Shown: in pieces, positions 27,560 through 36,147 of the stretch
How the letters are laid out: every line of letters starts with the position of its first letter
How positions within the stretch are numbered: position 1 is the stretch's first letter
NCBI GenBank assembly: GCA_021463165.1
Contig: JAJTWY010000005.1
Location: 121,813-185,812, forward strand
Source: Pyrinomonadaceae bacterium
Lineage (GTDB): Bacteria > Acidobacteriota > Blastocatellia > Pyrinomonadales > Pyrinomonadaceae
Direction: 5' to 3'
DNA: 64,000 nucleotides
Notes under the pieces: model-generated
The model's input: the letters and a program-made list of their open reading frames with translations, nothing else
Told to the model about the DNA's origin: nothing
The model's database searches: none
Made by a program: the position numbers and the translations under genes

Positions 27560-28174
27560 CTAGGTTTGTGAGGGCTTGATCTTTTCCTCCAGCCAGTTCG
27601 TCAGATCTTCTATCGACTCGATATGAATAGGCTTTCCTTTCCACGCCTTGAACGCAAAGATGAGAAGGAAAATGGTCGTGACGATCTGGAAAATAACGCT
27701 GCCGGCATCCGCGACATCGGTAATGTTCCCGATAAATCCGAGGATCGCGCTCACGATCAGGATCGCGATATGTGCGGCTAATCCTTGAGCTGCGTGAAAA
27801 CGGACCTTCGCCTCGCTCTTTGGGACAAGGAACAGAATAAGCAACCCGGCGACCATCCCGATGAACCACGGAATATACGGCAGGGCCGTAAGCACATTCT
27901 CTGGCAAGCCGATCTTTTCAACCTTCCGAGAGAGCGACTGGTTGACGTTAGCGACGTTTACGGTCTGATACTGAGTCGGGTACTGCGCCGAAAAGCCGGC
28001 CATTCGGGCGTTGTCGAGCACCTTCGTTGCTTCCTCGCCAGACGGCGCCGGAGCGAATCTACGGGTTTCGCTTCCCGCATAAGGCAGCGTTTGGGTCTCG
28101 CCCTGGACGGCCTCGGCGCGCACTTTTTCAGGAAACTCGGGATCGAGCGGGTTTGTATCGTACTTTGTAGCCAT
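27560..28174 (-). CDS. DUF4870/Tic20-like membrane protein with disordered N-terminus
   Basis: A 204-residue protein. The first 90 residues are polar and low complexity; the rest has three to four transmembrane segments with the DUF4870-like order: NVLTALPYIPWFIGMVAGL, KVRFHAAQGLAAHIAILIV and a last hydrophobic helix, ending in a Lys/Glu-rich tail. The ATG at 28174 (MATKYDTNPL) is chosen, since the open frame upstream lies in the trmFO 3' end. Function is unknown. Confidence 0.7.
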   Translation of the reverse strand: MATKYDTNPLDPEFPEKVRAEAVQGETQTLPYAGSETRRFAPAPSGEEATKVLDNARMAGFSAQYPTQYQTVNVANVNQSLSRKVEKIGLPENVLTALPYIPWFIGMVAGLLILFLVPKSEAKVRFHAAQGLAAHIAILIVSAILGFIGNITDVADAGSVIFQIVTTIFLLIFAFKAWKGKPIHIESIEDLTNWLEEKIKPSQT

Positions 28175-28196
28175 CTCTTCGAGTAATCTTACGACA

Positions 28197-29654
28197 CTAT
28201 GGTGCCGATAGTTCAATAAAACCAACGCTTGACCCGTCGCCCGCCGCCGCAAGACCTGCTATGAACTCATCCCAATCTTTCAATGCTCGCTCCACTTGGA
28301 AAACGTGCCGCTCCCGCTTGCGGCGGTATTTCTTTCGAAGCTCCGGAGGAAGCGGTTCGAGCAGCCCAAATGTTATGTTCACCGGTTGAAAATTCTTCGT
28401 CTCCACGTTCGAGACGTATCGGCACAACGCCCCGATCGCTGAGGTCCGCGGTGCAGTTATCAGCGACTCGCCACGGAGGGTTCGCACAGCATTATGTCCG
28501 GCAAGCCAGCCGGTCGCAACGGATTCTACATAACCCTCGACGCCGGTGATCTGGCCGGCGAAGAACAAATTCGGGTTTGAGCGGGTCGCCAGCGTTTCGT
28601 TCAATATCTTAGGGCTGTTGATGAACGTATTTCGATGGATCTGTCCGAACTGCAGAAACTCGGCGTCCGCCATTCCGGGTATCAGCCGCAGCACGCGCTC
28701 CTGTTCACCGTAGCGCAGATGGTTCTGAAACCCGACAAATCCGTACGCATCAGCCATCAAGTTTTCCTGCCTCAGCTGTACGCAGGCGTAGGGTTCTTCG
28801 CCTGTTCGAGGATCGGGCAGTCCCTTCGGCTTCATCGGCCCAAATCGCAGCGTGTCAACCCCGCGACGGGCGATCTCCTCGATCGGCAGGCACGCCTCGA
28901 ACCATTTCGTATCTTCGAAACGCTTGAGCGGAACCGATCTGGCCTCGACCAAGGCATTGAAGAACGTCTCGTATTCCTCGCGGTTCATCGGGCAGTTGAT
29001 GTAATCGTCGCCGCCCTTACCATATCTCGCTGCCTTGAACGCGATCGACATATCGATCGAATCTGCCGCGACGATCGGAGCGATAGCATCATAGAAATAA
29101 AGCTGATCGTCGCCGGTGAATTTCATTATCTCGGCCGTAAGTGCATCCGATGTCAGCGGCCCGGTTGCGATGATCGTCGGAGTGCACACACCGCCTTGCA
29201 TTTCGCCGGCCTTCTCACCGTGAACATCCCGTTTGGATGCCGAAGCGTCGGTGCAGAGTCGGGTGTCGGTGAGCCAGTCGAGTGTCGTCACCTCTTCGCG
29301 GACGATCTCGATATTCGGGTGGGCCTCGATCTTTTCGGTTATCAACTCGGCAAACTTTATCCGGTCGACCGATAACGCGGCTCCGGCTGGGACACGGGTT
29401 TTCGCGGCGACATCGAGTACCAGCGAACCGCCGCGGCGAAGCTCTTCTTTCAGCAGATACGGAGCCGAGCCCGGTTCGTCGGTCTTGAGCGAATTCGAGC
29501 AGACGATCTCGGCCAACTTGTCTGTCCGGTGCGCCGGAGTTTGCGTCACAGGCCGCATTTCGTACAAACGCACCTTTGCACCGAGCCCGGCCGCCTGCCA
29601 AGCCGCCTCAACCCCTGCCAAACCGCCGCCGATGATCTTGATTCGGTCACTCAT
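28197..29654 (-). CDS. trmFO: Folate-dependent tRNA (uracil-54-C5) methyltransferase TrmFO
   Basis: TrmFO makes ribothymidine at position 54 of tRNA using methylenetetrahydrofolate and FAD. The 485-residue protein opens with the FAD motif IIGGGLAGVEAAW and shows YEMRP, VCSNSLK, TIIATGPLTS, NCPMNREEYE, GPMKPKGL, HRNTFINSP and AGQITGVEGYVES. Between EEVTTL and TIIATGP it has about 34 extra residues (about 125-158, with two Cys) missing in typical homologues. Otherwise it is complete. The two small membrane protein genes follow it. Confidence 0.93.
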   Translation of the reverse strand: MSDRIKIIGGGLAGVEAAWQAAGLGAKVRLYEMRPVTQTPAHRTDKLAEIVCSNSLKTDEPGSAPYLLKEELRRGGSLVLDVAAKTRVPAGAALSVDRIKFAELITEKIEAHPNIEIVREEVTTLDWLTDTRLCTDASASKRDVHGEKAGEMQGGVCTPTIIATGPLTSDALTAEIMKFTGDDQLYFYDAIAPIVAADSIDMSIAFKAARYGKGGDDYINCPMNREEYETFFNALVEARSVPLKRFEDTKWFEACLPIEEIARRGVDTLRFGPMKPKGLPDPRTGEEPYACVQLRQENLMADAYGFVGFQNHLRYGEQERVLRLIPGMADAEFLQFGQIHRNTFINSPKILNETLATRSNPNLFFAGQITGVEGYVESVATGWLAGHNAVRTLRGESLITAPRTSAIGALCRYVSNVETKNFQPVNITFGLLEPLPPELRKKYRRKRERHVFQVERALKDWDEFIAGLAAAGDGSSVGFIELSAP

Positions 29655-29780
29655 CCTCGAAATACTGTCCCATTTTCATTCCCGTTGAACTTTCGCGTTT
29701 CAGAACCGAACATCGATAACTGCTTTATTTCGTTGGAGTTGCCTGTGATATGGCAGCCCCCGCCGTCCCGGGTGTCCCAC

Positions 29781-29809
29781 AGGTGTCCCACCTCTCGGGC
29801 GGGACACCT
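29781..29809. repeat. Hairpin AGGTGTCCC ... GGGACACCT
   Basis: A perfect nine-base inverted repeat (29781-29789 and 29801-29809) with an 11-base loop. A second GGTGTCCC copy lies just upstream (29771-29778), so two alternative pairings are possible. No clear U tract follows in either direction. Confidence 0.5.
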
Positions 29810-29913
29810 TAACACCTGTATTATCAATAGCTTAAAGTACACTGTGAGGTCCATTTTTCGGATCTTTCCAAAAAACTGTAAGACAAGGTATCACAGCCTT
29901 TCGATCTTGTGTC

Positions 29914-30009
29914 GTCCTGAAAAAGGTTGACAGTGTTAGATTGTGATCCTGGTATAGGTTTCCACCTTTTTATTGGTCTTACAGCTTCGCTGTAAACCTT
30001 TTTCAGGAC
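29914..30009. repeat. Inverted repeat with 15-base perfect arms, MITE-like
   Basis: GTCCTGAAAAAGGTT (29914-29928) is repeated in inverse at 29995-30009, and the match continues outward and inward with small mismatches (TTGTGTC versus TTGCGTC outside; ACAG inside). A small hairpin ACAGC TTC GCTGT lies beside the right arm. Size and form fit a short non-autonomous element or a very long-looped RNA hairpin. Confidence 0.55.
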
Positions 30010-30147
30010 AAGACGCAAAAGAGAAGTATATCACAGGTTGCAGCGATACCTACAAGTATTATGTATGCAACAATGACAGCCTGGCCTTGGCTTGCCTCCC
30101 GCGCGACGGCAGATCACCGGATGGCTCGTTCAGGACACCTTTTGCGG

Positions 30148-31866
30148 CTACTCGAGGCCGTAGAGATCCAGGTCGGCCAGGTTGCGGTTTATGATCAGCA
30201 CAATAGGCGAAAAGCGATAACGTCTCGAGGAAACGGTGAGGGTATAGGTTCCGGCAGGTACGCTGTTGAACGTATAGACGCCGAAAGAACTTGTCACAGC
30301 GATCCGCCGGGTGCTCTGGCTGTCTATCAATGTCACGACGGCATTCCGTACGCCGATACCAGTCGGAGTAAATACACGGCCCGTGGTCGTGAATGCCGTG
30401 ATCGGACTGGGACTTGGAGTCGGAGTCGGCGTCGGAGTCGGCGTAGGCGTAGGTGTCGGTGAGACCACTGATGCGAATTCGTACGCGCCTATATCTATCG
30501 TGCCGCTCGGATTCCGTGCCTCGCTCATTTGGTGTTTGACGTATTGCCGAGTGACGTTATTGCCAGGCAGAGAATCCGGATGCAGCGTCGCGCCGGCATT
30601 GACTGCCGCCGAAAGCGCCGTGAGCATGTATTCCTGTGAAGCCTCGTTCAAGAAGCCGGGTGAACTACCCAAAACGAACGTCGAATCGCCGGTGACGAGC
30701 CCGTTAAACCCGCTCTCGTGCGAGTTTCGCCAGCCTGTTTTTGCCCAGTTGTTTGCCAGCGTCAACACGCCCGATTCGGCAAGCATCGCGAGGTTTGTGC
30801 CGGCGGCGGTGTTGTAAAAAATGTTATTGCGTGCGTCACAAAGGTCTTCATTCGTCGAGAGCCGGAAGATCACGGTTGTTCCCGAACGCGTCGAGACGAT
30901 GGTGTTGTTGTAGAAATACAGCATTCCCTTGCGGTAGTCGGCTGTGTTGCCGCTGTCGCCGCCGTAGTGCGTCGTCTGATTGTTCCCGCCGTTGGGTTTT
31001 ATCAGGACGTTGCCGTAAACGAACGTCTTGCGGTAGCTCGGGTCCATGCGGATCTGAATGCTGTCTTCGCCATCGACGAGGTCGAGGTTCCGGTTGCCGC
31101 CCTCGATCCAGTTGTAGCGGACGACGAGGCCCGCAGACCGATCCTTCAATGCCACGCCGACCGAACCCGCGCGCGGCGGCCCGAAACGGTTGTATTGAAA
31201 GGTGATCCCGATCGCGGCAGTGTAATTGTTGTGCTGAAAGGCACTTCCCGAGATGCCGTTGCCGTAGATATAATTGCCCTCGACCAGGATGTTGCGCGAG
31301 ACGGTCGAATCGCTCGATGCGACGAAGAAGCCGTTCGCACTGTCGTGCATCGTGCAGTTACGGATCGTGATGTTCTCACCCTTCTCAACGTAGATCGACG
31401 AAGCGGCGCTCGAATAGCTCTGGGTATTTCCGCTGTCGTCGGTGAACTGGTAATTCGGATGGGCGCTGCGGATTTCGAGTTTTTCGATGATGATGTAACG
31501 CGGCATCGTATCGGCGGGGATATTCGACGAGCCGATCTTTATCACACCACGCTGTTCGCTGGCGAAATTGAGGTTTGAGGGCGTAACGGCTCCGTTTCCG
31601 TCTATCACCGGAAGCTCACCATTCGGCCCCGGCACACCGCTGATCGTGATCGGTTGTGACTGCGTGCCTTGCCTCCCGATAACCCATTTCTCTTTGTATG
31701 GCGTCGGCCGCCAGTAGATCAGAACCGTATCGCCGGGCTGGAGCGTCGCCCACGGAACCTCGGCGATCGTGTCCATAGCAGTGCCTGGTTTCACCTCATA
31801 GACCGCGGAAATGGCGGACGCCGGGAGAATGAGAAGTCCAAATAAAATGAGAAACAGCTTTTTCAT
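30148..31866 (-). CDS. Secreted right-handed beta-helix protein with C-terminal Ig-like domain
   Basis: A 572-residue exported protein: signal peptide (MKKLFLILFGLLILPASA), a parallel beta-helix region (about residues 90-420) with repeating N-x-I/F strands (ITIRNCTMHDSANGFF, ILVEGNYIYGNGIS, MLYFYNNTIVS), a Pro-Thr linker encoded by a GTCGGA/C-type microsatellite (30415-30465), and a C-terminal carboxypeptidase-regulatory-like beta-sandwich (FTTTGRVFTPTGIGVRNAVV). The fold is shared by polysaccharide lyases and glycan-binding proteins. No catalytic residues can be assigned. It appears to be a single gene. Confidence 0.8.
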   Translation of the reverse strand: MKKLFLILFGLLILPASAISAVYEVKPGTAMDTIAEVPWATLQPGDTVLIYWRPTPYKEKWVIGRQGTQSQPITISGVPGPNGELPVIDGNGAVTPSNLNFASEQRGVIKIGSSNIPADTMPRYIIIEKLEIRSAHPNYQFTDDSGNTQSYSSAASSIYVEKGENITIRNCTMHDSANGFFVASSDSTVSRNILVEGNYIYGNGISGSAFQHNNYTAAIGITFQYNRFGPPRAGSVGVALKDRSAGLVVRYNWIEGGNRNLDLVDGEDSIQIRMDPSYRKTFVYGNVLIKPNGGNNQTTHYGGDSGNTADYRKGMLYFYNNTIVSTRSGTTVIFRLSTNEDLCDARNNIFYNTAAGTNLAMLAESGVLTLANNWAKTGWRNSHESGFNGLVTGDSTFVLGSSPGFLNEASQEYMLTALSAAVNAGATLHPDSLPGNNVTRQYVKHQMSEARNPSGTIDIGAYEFASVVSPTPTPTPTPTPTPTPSPSPITAFTTTGRVFTPTGIGVRNAVVTLIDSQSTRRIAVTSSFGVYTFNSVPAGTYTLTVSSRRYRFSPIVLIINRNLADLDLYGLE

Positions 31867-32036
31867 CGATTTTTCCTTGCTGCGGGGGCACAGCAACCGG
31901 CAAGCTGACCGACTGTTAAAACAAGTTCAACAGATAGAGTTTAGCACCTGTGAAAATGGCGTGTAAACAAGTAAAAGCGGCCATCCGTTTCGCACCGGAT
32001 GGCCACCTGGCTGGTCTTGATGGAGGGGCGTTGGAG

Positions 32037-32954
32037 TTAGTACGTATTCTTCATTCGTTTGACACCTATCTTCATCTTGACCATGTCTTCAACTGTTACA
32101 TTGGGGTCTTCGGCCTTGGCCCGGCGGATGAAATCACCGTCGATCTTGAAGATGCGGAATTTGACGACCTCTTCGGCGGAAAGGTTGTCAAACCCGGCAC
32201 TCTTAAGCTCGGCAAGAAACTCGGGCGTGACCTTAAAGATGCTGTATTTTACAAGGTGCTCAAAATCCTTGGTGCCGAAGCCCATGTCGTTAACCTTTCT
32301 GACGAAATCGGCATTGATCTTGAAGATGCGGGCTTTGACGAGGTCTTCCATCGTTAGGTTGGGGAAGCCGGTCGCTTTCATCTCGGCCATGAACTTCGAA
32401 TCCACCTTGAATATCGCGGCCTTGAAAAGGTCGTCAACATCGAGGTCACCAAATCCGACTGACCTCAAGTCGTCGGCGAGGGTGGTCGTCACGTTGATGA
32501 GAGCAGCCGACAGCAGACGGCCTGCGACATCATCGTGCTTGCCGGTTGATCTCTCAAAATCGAATCCGCGTGAACGCATCCCGGCGACAAATCCCGCATC
32601 CGGTGTAAATGTAAATGTCCCCGAGCCTTTTCCATCCGTAAAAGTACCCTCGCATTCGATGACGCCGGCCTCGCGAACGAGTCGGAACGAAACGCGGCCA
32701 CTCCTGCTCTGCTCCTGAGTGAGTCCCTGCAGTTCCGAATAAGCAAAGCTCGATCCGTGCTGATTGCGGCCGTTGTCGGTCCGTCGTTCGAACGAGAGAT
32801 GGATCTTGCCGCTATCGTTCTTCTCGCTCCGCGCATCGCTTTTCCATTCACCCGTAATTGGGGTTTGGGCAACGATCACGAGTTTGCCGATGACGATGAT
32901 GATGAATGCTATCGAAAGAAAGCCGAATGAAAAAGGGTTAGAAATTTTCCGCAT
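32037..32954 (-). CDS. Exported protein with 29-residue tandem repeats
   Basis: A 305-residue protein with an N-terminal signal or anchor (FGFLSIAFIIIVIGKLVIV) behind a good GGAGG site, a beta-rich middle (GEWKSDARSE, FTFTPDAGFV), then about five tandem units of 29 residues in the C-terminal half. Unit pattern: x-x-F-h-x-x-h-K-x-x-G-F-x-x-L-x-h-E-D-L-V-K-x-x-I-F-K-h, for instance SKFMAEMKATGF, PEFLAELKSAGF. Repeats of this style occur at the C-terminus of BlaR1/M56-type sensor peptidases, but no peptidase or BlaI-type repressor is adjacent. Binding function likely; partner unknown. Confidence 0.65.
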   Translation of the reverse strand: MRKISNPFSFGFLSIAFIIIVIGKLVIVAQTPITGEWKSDARSEKNDSGKIHLSFERRTDNGRNQHGSSFAYSELQGLTQEQSRSGRVSFRLVREAGVIECEGTFTDGKGSGTFTFTPDAGFVAGMRSRGFDFERSTGKHDDVAGRLLSAALINVTTTLADDLRSVGFGDLDVDDLFKAAIFKVDSKFMAEMKATGFPNLTMEDLVKARIFKINADFVRKVNDMGFGTKDFEHLVKYSIFKVTPEFLAELKSAGFDNLSAEEVVKFRIFKIDGDFIRRAKAEDPNVTVEDMVKMKIGVKRMKNTY

Positions 32955-33276
32955 GGAACCTCCGGTGTTTGTCAGATTTTATTTAGCAAGATTTGCTTTA
33001 CATGAGTGAAACACCGGGGGGCGTGGCTTTGTGACAAGAATTATTTAGCCTCGATCCATTTCCGACCGGTTCGGGCAGGTCATGGCCTGAGATCACTTGC
33101 GGAAACCCCATGTACACTAGACGATCCGATCAAATCCCGCGAATATGGTCGCCGAAATTCTGTCCGCTTGTCCGCGCCTTGTCCGTTCGGCACCGCGGAC
33201 AGGCAAACAGTTGATAACATTAAAGTTAAAGCTGTCTTACAAGTAGAATTGGTTAAATTTTCAAAAAACAATTGGG

Positions 33277-33298
33277 GATATGCGACAAATTGCATATC
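33277..33298. promoter_or_regulatory. Operator-like palindrome GATATGC-8-GCATATC
   Basis: Perfect seven-base arms (33277-33283, 33292-33298) separated by eight bases, in an AT-rich stretch about 330 bases before carD. The geometry suits a dimeric DNA-binding protein, but the regulator is unknown. Confidence 0.35.
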
Positions 33299-33503
33299 TG
33301 AAACAGAATCTAGCACATAAGACGCTTGGATGTCAAGCTTGTTAAAATGGTCTTCGGTGTCGGGAACGCAAGTGACGAATACTAAAGTCCGTGACCGAAA
33401 TGGTGCCCAGGTGGGCCGGTGGGCTTGGGACGTTTTTCCACGAACTGCAAATTGATCTTGTTCAGCCGGTTGGAGAAGCCCGCATCCTCACTACAGAAAT
33501 ATG

Positions 33504-33533
33504 TTCACAGCGCTCGGGCTGGTGTGTTATGAT
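33504..33533 (+). promoter_or_regulatory. Candidate promoter for carD
   Basis: TTCACA (33504-33509), an 18-base spacer and TATGAT (33528-33533): five of six matches in each box. It lies 95 bases before the carD start. Confidence 0.4.
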
Positions 33534-33628
33534 TGACCTAATCTTGACAGACCAACCCTGCGCCGGGCCCGTGTTAATGGTCCGATACGCATCGCGTCGT
33601 TCTCAAGTATTTTGGGAGAGAAGCGGTC

Positions 33629-34171
33629 ATGCAATTAACGATAGGTCAGAAGATAGTTTATCCGAATCAAGGCGTCTGCGTAGTTGAGGAACTAAGGGAG
33701 AACACCTTCGGATCGGTCACCATTCGCGGCTTTGTCCTGCGCGTCCTGCACGATCATTCGACGATATTCATACCCGAACACAGCGCGGACAACGTCGGGC
33801 TTCGGCCGGTGATCGACCGCACCCAATGCCGAAAACTTATCGATATGCTCGGTGAGGATTTCGAGCCGTTCTGCGGCGACTGGAAGGCCAGATCGAAAGA
33901 ATTTACAGAAAAGCTTCGTTCCGGTGATATTTTTAAGACGGCAGAAGTCTTTAAAATGCTCACATATCTCAGCCATGAGAAGAAGCTCTCGTTCCGGGAG
34001 CAGACGTTGCTTGAGAAATCGAAATTCCTGATCGTGTCCGAAATAGCCTATGCCGATGCAAAGCCACGTCCTCCGGCGGAAAGCGAGATAATCGGGCTGG
34101 TGGAAGCGGCGTGTTCAAAACATCTCGCGCACGCGCGGCCCGCCATTGCGGTCTCTGCAACACAGCACTGA
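33629..34171 (+). CDS. CarD-family transcription regulator
   Basis: CarD/CdnL proteins bind the RNA polymerase beta subunit and stabilise open promoter complexes, often at rRNA genes. The 180-residue protein opens with the family core IGQKIVYPNQGVCVVEEL (RNAP-interacting Tudor-like domain), then FIPEHSADNVGLRPV, and a C-terminal helical domain (MLTYLSHEKKLSFREQTLLEKSKFLIVSE split over residues 110-145). The last about 25 residues are a low-complexity tail. It is a single gene with its own probable promoter. Confidence 0.88.
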   Translation: MQLTIGQKIVYPNQGVCVVEELRENTFGSVTIRGFVLRVLHDHSTIFIPEHSADNVGLRPVIDRTQCRKLIDMLGEDFEPFCGDWKARSKEFTEKLRSGDIFKTAEVFKMLTYLSHEKKLSFREQTLLEKSKFLIVSEIAYADAKPRPPAESEIIGLVEAACSKHLAHARPAIAVSATQH

Positions 34172-34289
34172 GAATGCGATCCAATTGGCGTTTCTCGCCG
34201 GCCACTATCCGGCCTCCCCTGCAGCACCCGGGAGAGCGGCGATATCATCTTCCTTTTCCGGATCGTGCAAAAGCAAAGAAAAATGGCGG

Positions 34290-34712
34290 TTAGTCGGGTT
34301 TGGTGTAGCTTGCACGAACCACCGTCTTGATATTGCCCCGGACGTTGTAATCGCCCTCGATCTCGACCCTTAGCGGATCGCAGGCAGCGATGAAATCCTC
34401 AAGAATGAGGTTAACGACGTGCTCATGGAAGATCTTTACATCCCGGAATGAGTTGATATAGAGTTTCAGGCTTTTTAGTTCTACGCAAAGCCGATGCGGC
34501 ACGTATTTCAGCCTGATAACGCCGAAATCCGGAAAATCCGAGAAGGGGCAAACAGCCGTAAACTCCGGTATCTCGAACTCTATCCAGATCTCGCGGCCGG
34601 GAAATTCGTAAGGGAAAGCGTCGAGCGGAAAGAGGTTCATCTCTTCGCGCGGCGTGGGCTTTATATCCAGCTGCTGCCGGTTGATGCCGTCCGTAATGGG
34701 TTCATCTAACAT
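34290..34712 (-). CDS. queF: NADPH-dependent 7-cyano-7-deazaguanine reductase QueF
   Basis: QueF reduces preQ0 to preQ1 in queuosine synthesis. The 140-residue single-domain form has the catalytic Cys and Asp region [13 protein letters not shown] (about residues 52-64), the QueF motif [17 protein letters not shown] and the later Glu/His segment FHEHVVNLI. It overlaps the 3' end of the exonuclease gene by 11 bases. No other queuosine genes (queC, D, E, tgt) are in the window and no preQ1 riboswitch precedes it. Confidence 0.93.
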   Translation of the reverse strand: MLDEPITDGINRQQLDIKPTPREEMNLFPLDAFPYEFPGREIWIEFEIPEFTAVCPFSDFPDFGVIRLKYVPHRLCVELKSLKLYINSFRDVKIFHEHVVNLILEDFIAACDPLRVEIEGDYNVRGNIKTVVRASYTKPD

Positions 34713-35523
34713 ATTTACTTTTTCGCGACCCCAGCCGCCTGACCGCCGCCAGATCGTTCACGCCATTGTCATTCAACTTGTTCAGCAGATTGATGAATAT
34801 GTGCGCGGTCGCGTAGGCGTCGGCGGCGGCGCGGTGATGGTTGTACAGGTCGATCTGGTAATGTTCCGCAACGGTCTTTAGCTTGTGATTCAGGATGTCG
34901 GGCAATAGCTTTCGTGAGAGCAGGACCGTACAGAGACAGGGATTCGCGATGCGGTATTTTCCGAAAACGAGGCTGATCTCGTGATTCAAAAAGCGCATAT
35001 CAAAGCCCGAATTATGAGCTACAAGGATCGAATGGCCGATGAACGACAGGAGGTTTTCGGCGATATCCGCGAAAACCGGAGCTTCGCGCACCATCGCATC
35101 GTCGATGCCGGTGAGCGCGGTGATGAACGGCGGTATCGGCATCTCAGGATTGATCAGCGTCTTGAATTCATCGAGGACACGGCCATTCTTTACCCTGTAG
35201 GCTCCGATCTCGGTCACGCGGCAAGGCGGCGCCTTGGCCCCGGTCGTTTCCAGATCGAAGACGACAAATTCAGTATCCGTGAGTTCGCGGCTCTCGTAAC
35301 CGTCATCCTTAAGTTCAACGTGGTCACCATTTAGAGTCAGCCGCGGGTCGCCTGAGATAAGGTCGGCAACCAGCATTCGAGCCAAACGCTGGTCGGGCCT
35401 GCGGATCTTCATTACAAAATCCACGATACTGACCGCCGATGCCTTGCCGCCGAACGAACGAAGCAGCGTCACCGTTTCGCTTATTAGCAATGACTCGGAA
35501 ATTAGGTTAGGATACGGTGTCAT
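34702..35523 (-). CDS. DnaQ-like 3'-5' exonuclease with N-terminal helical domain
   Basis: A 273-residue protein. The first 85 residues are a winged-helix-like region ([18 protein letters not shown]); residues 86-260 form a DEDDh exonuclease with Exo [11 protein letters not shown], Exo [15 protein letters not shown] and Exo [17 protein letters not shown] (the His four to five residues before the Asp). This resembles the epsilon subunit and stand-alone PolC-type proofreading or repair exonucleases such as those paired with UvrC-like nucleases; no UvrC-like domain is present here. It precedes queF with overlapping ends. Confidence 0.83.
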   Translation of the reverse strand: MTPYPNLISESLLISETVTLLRSFGGKASAVSIVDFVMKIRRPDQRLARMLVADLISGDPRLTLNGDHVELKDDGYESRELTDTEFVVFDLETTGAKAPPCRVTEIGAYRVKNGRVLDEFKTLINPEMPIPPFITALTGIDDAMVREAPVFADIAENLLSFIGHSILVAHNSGFDMRFLNHEISLVFGKYRIANPCLCTVLLSRKLLPDILNHKLKTVAEHYQIDLYNHHRAAADAYATAHIFINLLNKLNDNGVNDLAAVRRLGSRKSKYVR

Positions 35524-35574
35524 CTTTGGTTGATTCTAGCGGTACGGAACCAAAGTGCCAACCTGCCGTAAAAA

Positions 35575-36147
35575 ATGGAACCATTCCTCGACAGATTTCG
35601 CGAAACCAATGCCTTGCTTTCCGGGCATTTTATTTTGTCCAGCGGACGTCATAGCGGATCGTATCTGCAGTGTGCATTGGCTTTGCAGCATCCAGACGAT
35701 GCGGCGATGTTCGGGCGAAAGATCGCAGAACGATTTGCCGACACCGATGTTGACACGGTCGCATCACCGGCGATCGGCGGGCTGGTCATCGGGATTTCAG
35801 TTGCGCAGGCGATCGGCAAGCGGTTCATCTGGACCGAGCGTGACAACGGCACAATGACCGTGCGAAGGGGATTCACCGTTTCGTCCGGCGAGCGAATTCT
35901 CGTCGTCGAGGATGTTATTACGACAGGCGGTTCGACACGCGAATGCATCGCGGCGCTGAGGGCGGCCGGGGCCGAGGTCGTTGCGGCTGCGTCGATAGTT
36001 GACCGGTCGAGCGGTGCTGCAGATGTTGGTATTCCGCGCATTTCTCTGATCGAAATGGCCGTAGAAAGTTTTCCCGCTGAAGACTGTCCGCTCTGTGCGC
36101 GAGGGATCGAAGCCGTAAAACCGGGGAGCCGAACCGCAGCGAGATGA
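35575..36147 (+). CDS. pyrE: Orotate phosphoribosyltransferase
   Basis: PyrE attaches ribose-5-phosphate from PRPP to orotate in pyrimidine synthesis. The 190-residue protein has FILSSGRHSGSYLQC at the N-terminus, ASPAIGGLVIG, and the PRPP loop ILVVEDVITTGGST near residue 115. Two Cys near the end (DCPLCARG) are common in this branch. It starts a plus-strand series, and its stop overlaps the ATG of the next gene by four bases. Confidence 0.93.
   Translation: MEPFLDRFRETNALLSGHFILSSGRHSGSYLQCALALQHPDDAAMFGRKIAERFADTDVDTVASPAIGGLVIGISVAQAIGKRFIWTERDNGTMTVRRGFTVSSGERILVVEDVITTGGSTRECIAALRAAGAEVVAAASIVDRSSGAADVGIPRISLIEMAVESFPAEDCPLCARGIEAVKPGSRTAAR

Larger units (their letters stand above)
29655..30147. 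other. 493-base gap with two inverted repeats and no evident gene
   Basis: This gap lies between the start of trmFO and the end of the beta-helix gene. No frame with a convincing start or composition is visible. It contains a tandem GGTGTCCCAC motif with a hairpin (29781-29809), and a 110-base inverted repeat (about 29900-30015). The AT/GC texture changes along it, suggesting remnants of small elements. Confidence 0.6.
32955..33628. other. 674-base gap upstream of carD, regulatory motifs only
   Basis: No convincing gene: an open frame at 33391-33687 is Cys/Arg/Trp-rich, lacks a ribosome site and overlaps carD. The gap holds clustered TTGTCCGC/TTGTCCGT copies with an inverse partner GCGGACA near 33165-33205, a 22-base palindrome at 33277-33298, and a promoter-like pair at 33504-33533. 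Confidence 0.55.

Noticed and set aside
29655..30147. Possible CRISPR from the repeated GGTGTCCCAC and inverted repeats
   Set aside because: Only two adjacent copies with no spacer-repeat periodicity, and no cas genes in the window.
33391..33687. A 98-codon plus-strand frame upstream of carD
   Set aside because: No ribosome site, Trp/Cys/Arg-rich composition, overlap with the carD start and a good promoter lying within it.
34713..34760. A preQ1 riboswitch before queF
   Set aside because: The queF start overlaps the upstream exonuclease gene, leaving no leader for an aptamer, and no matching fold is apparent.
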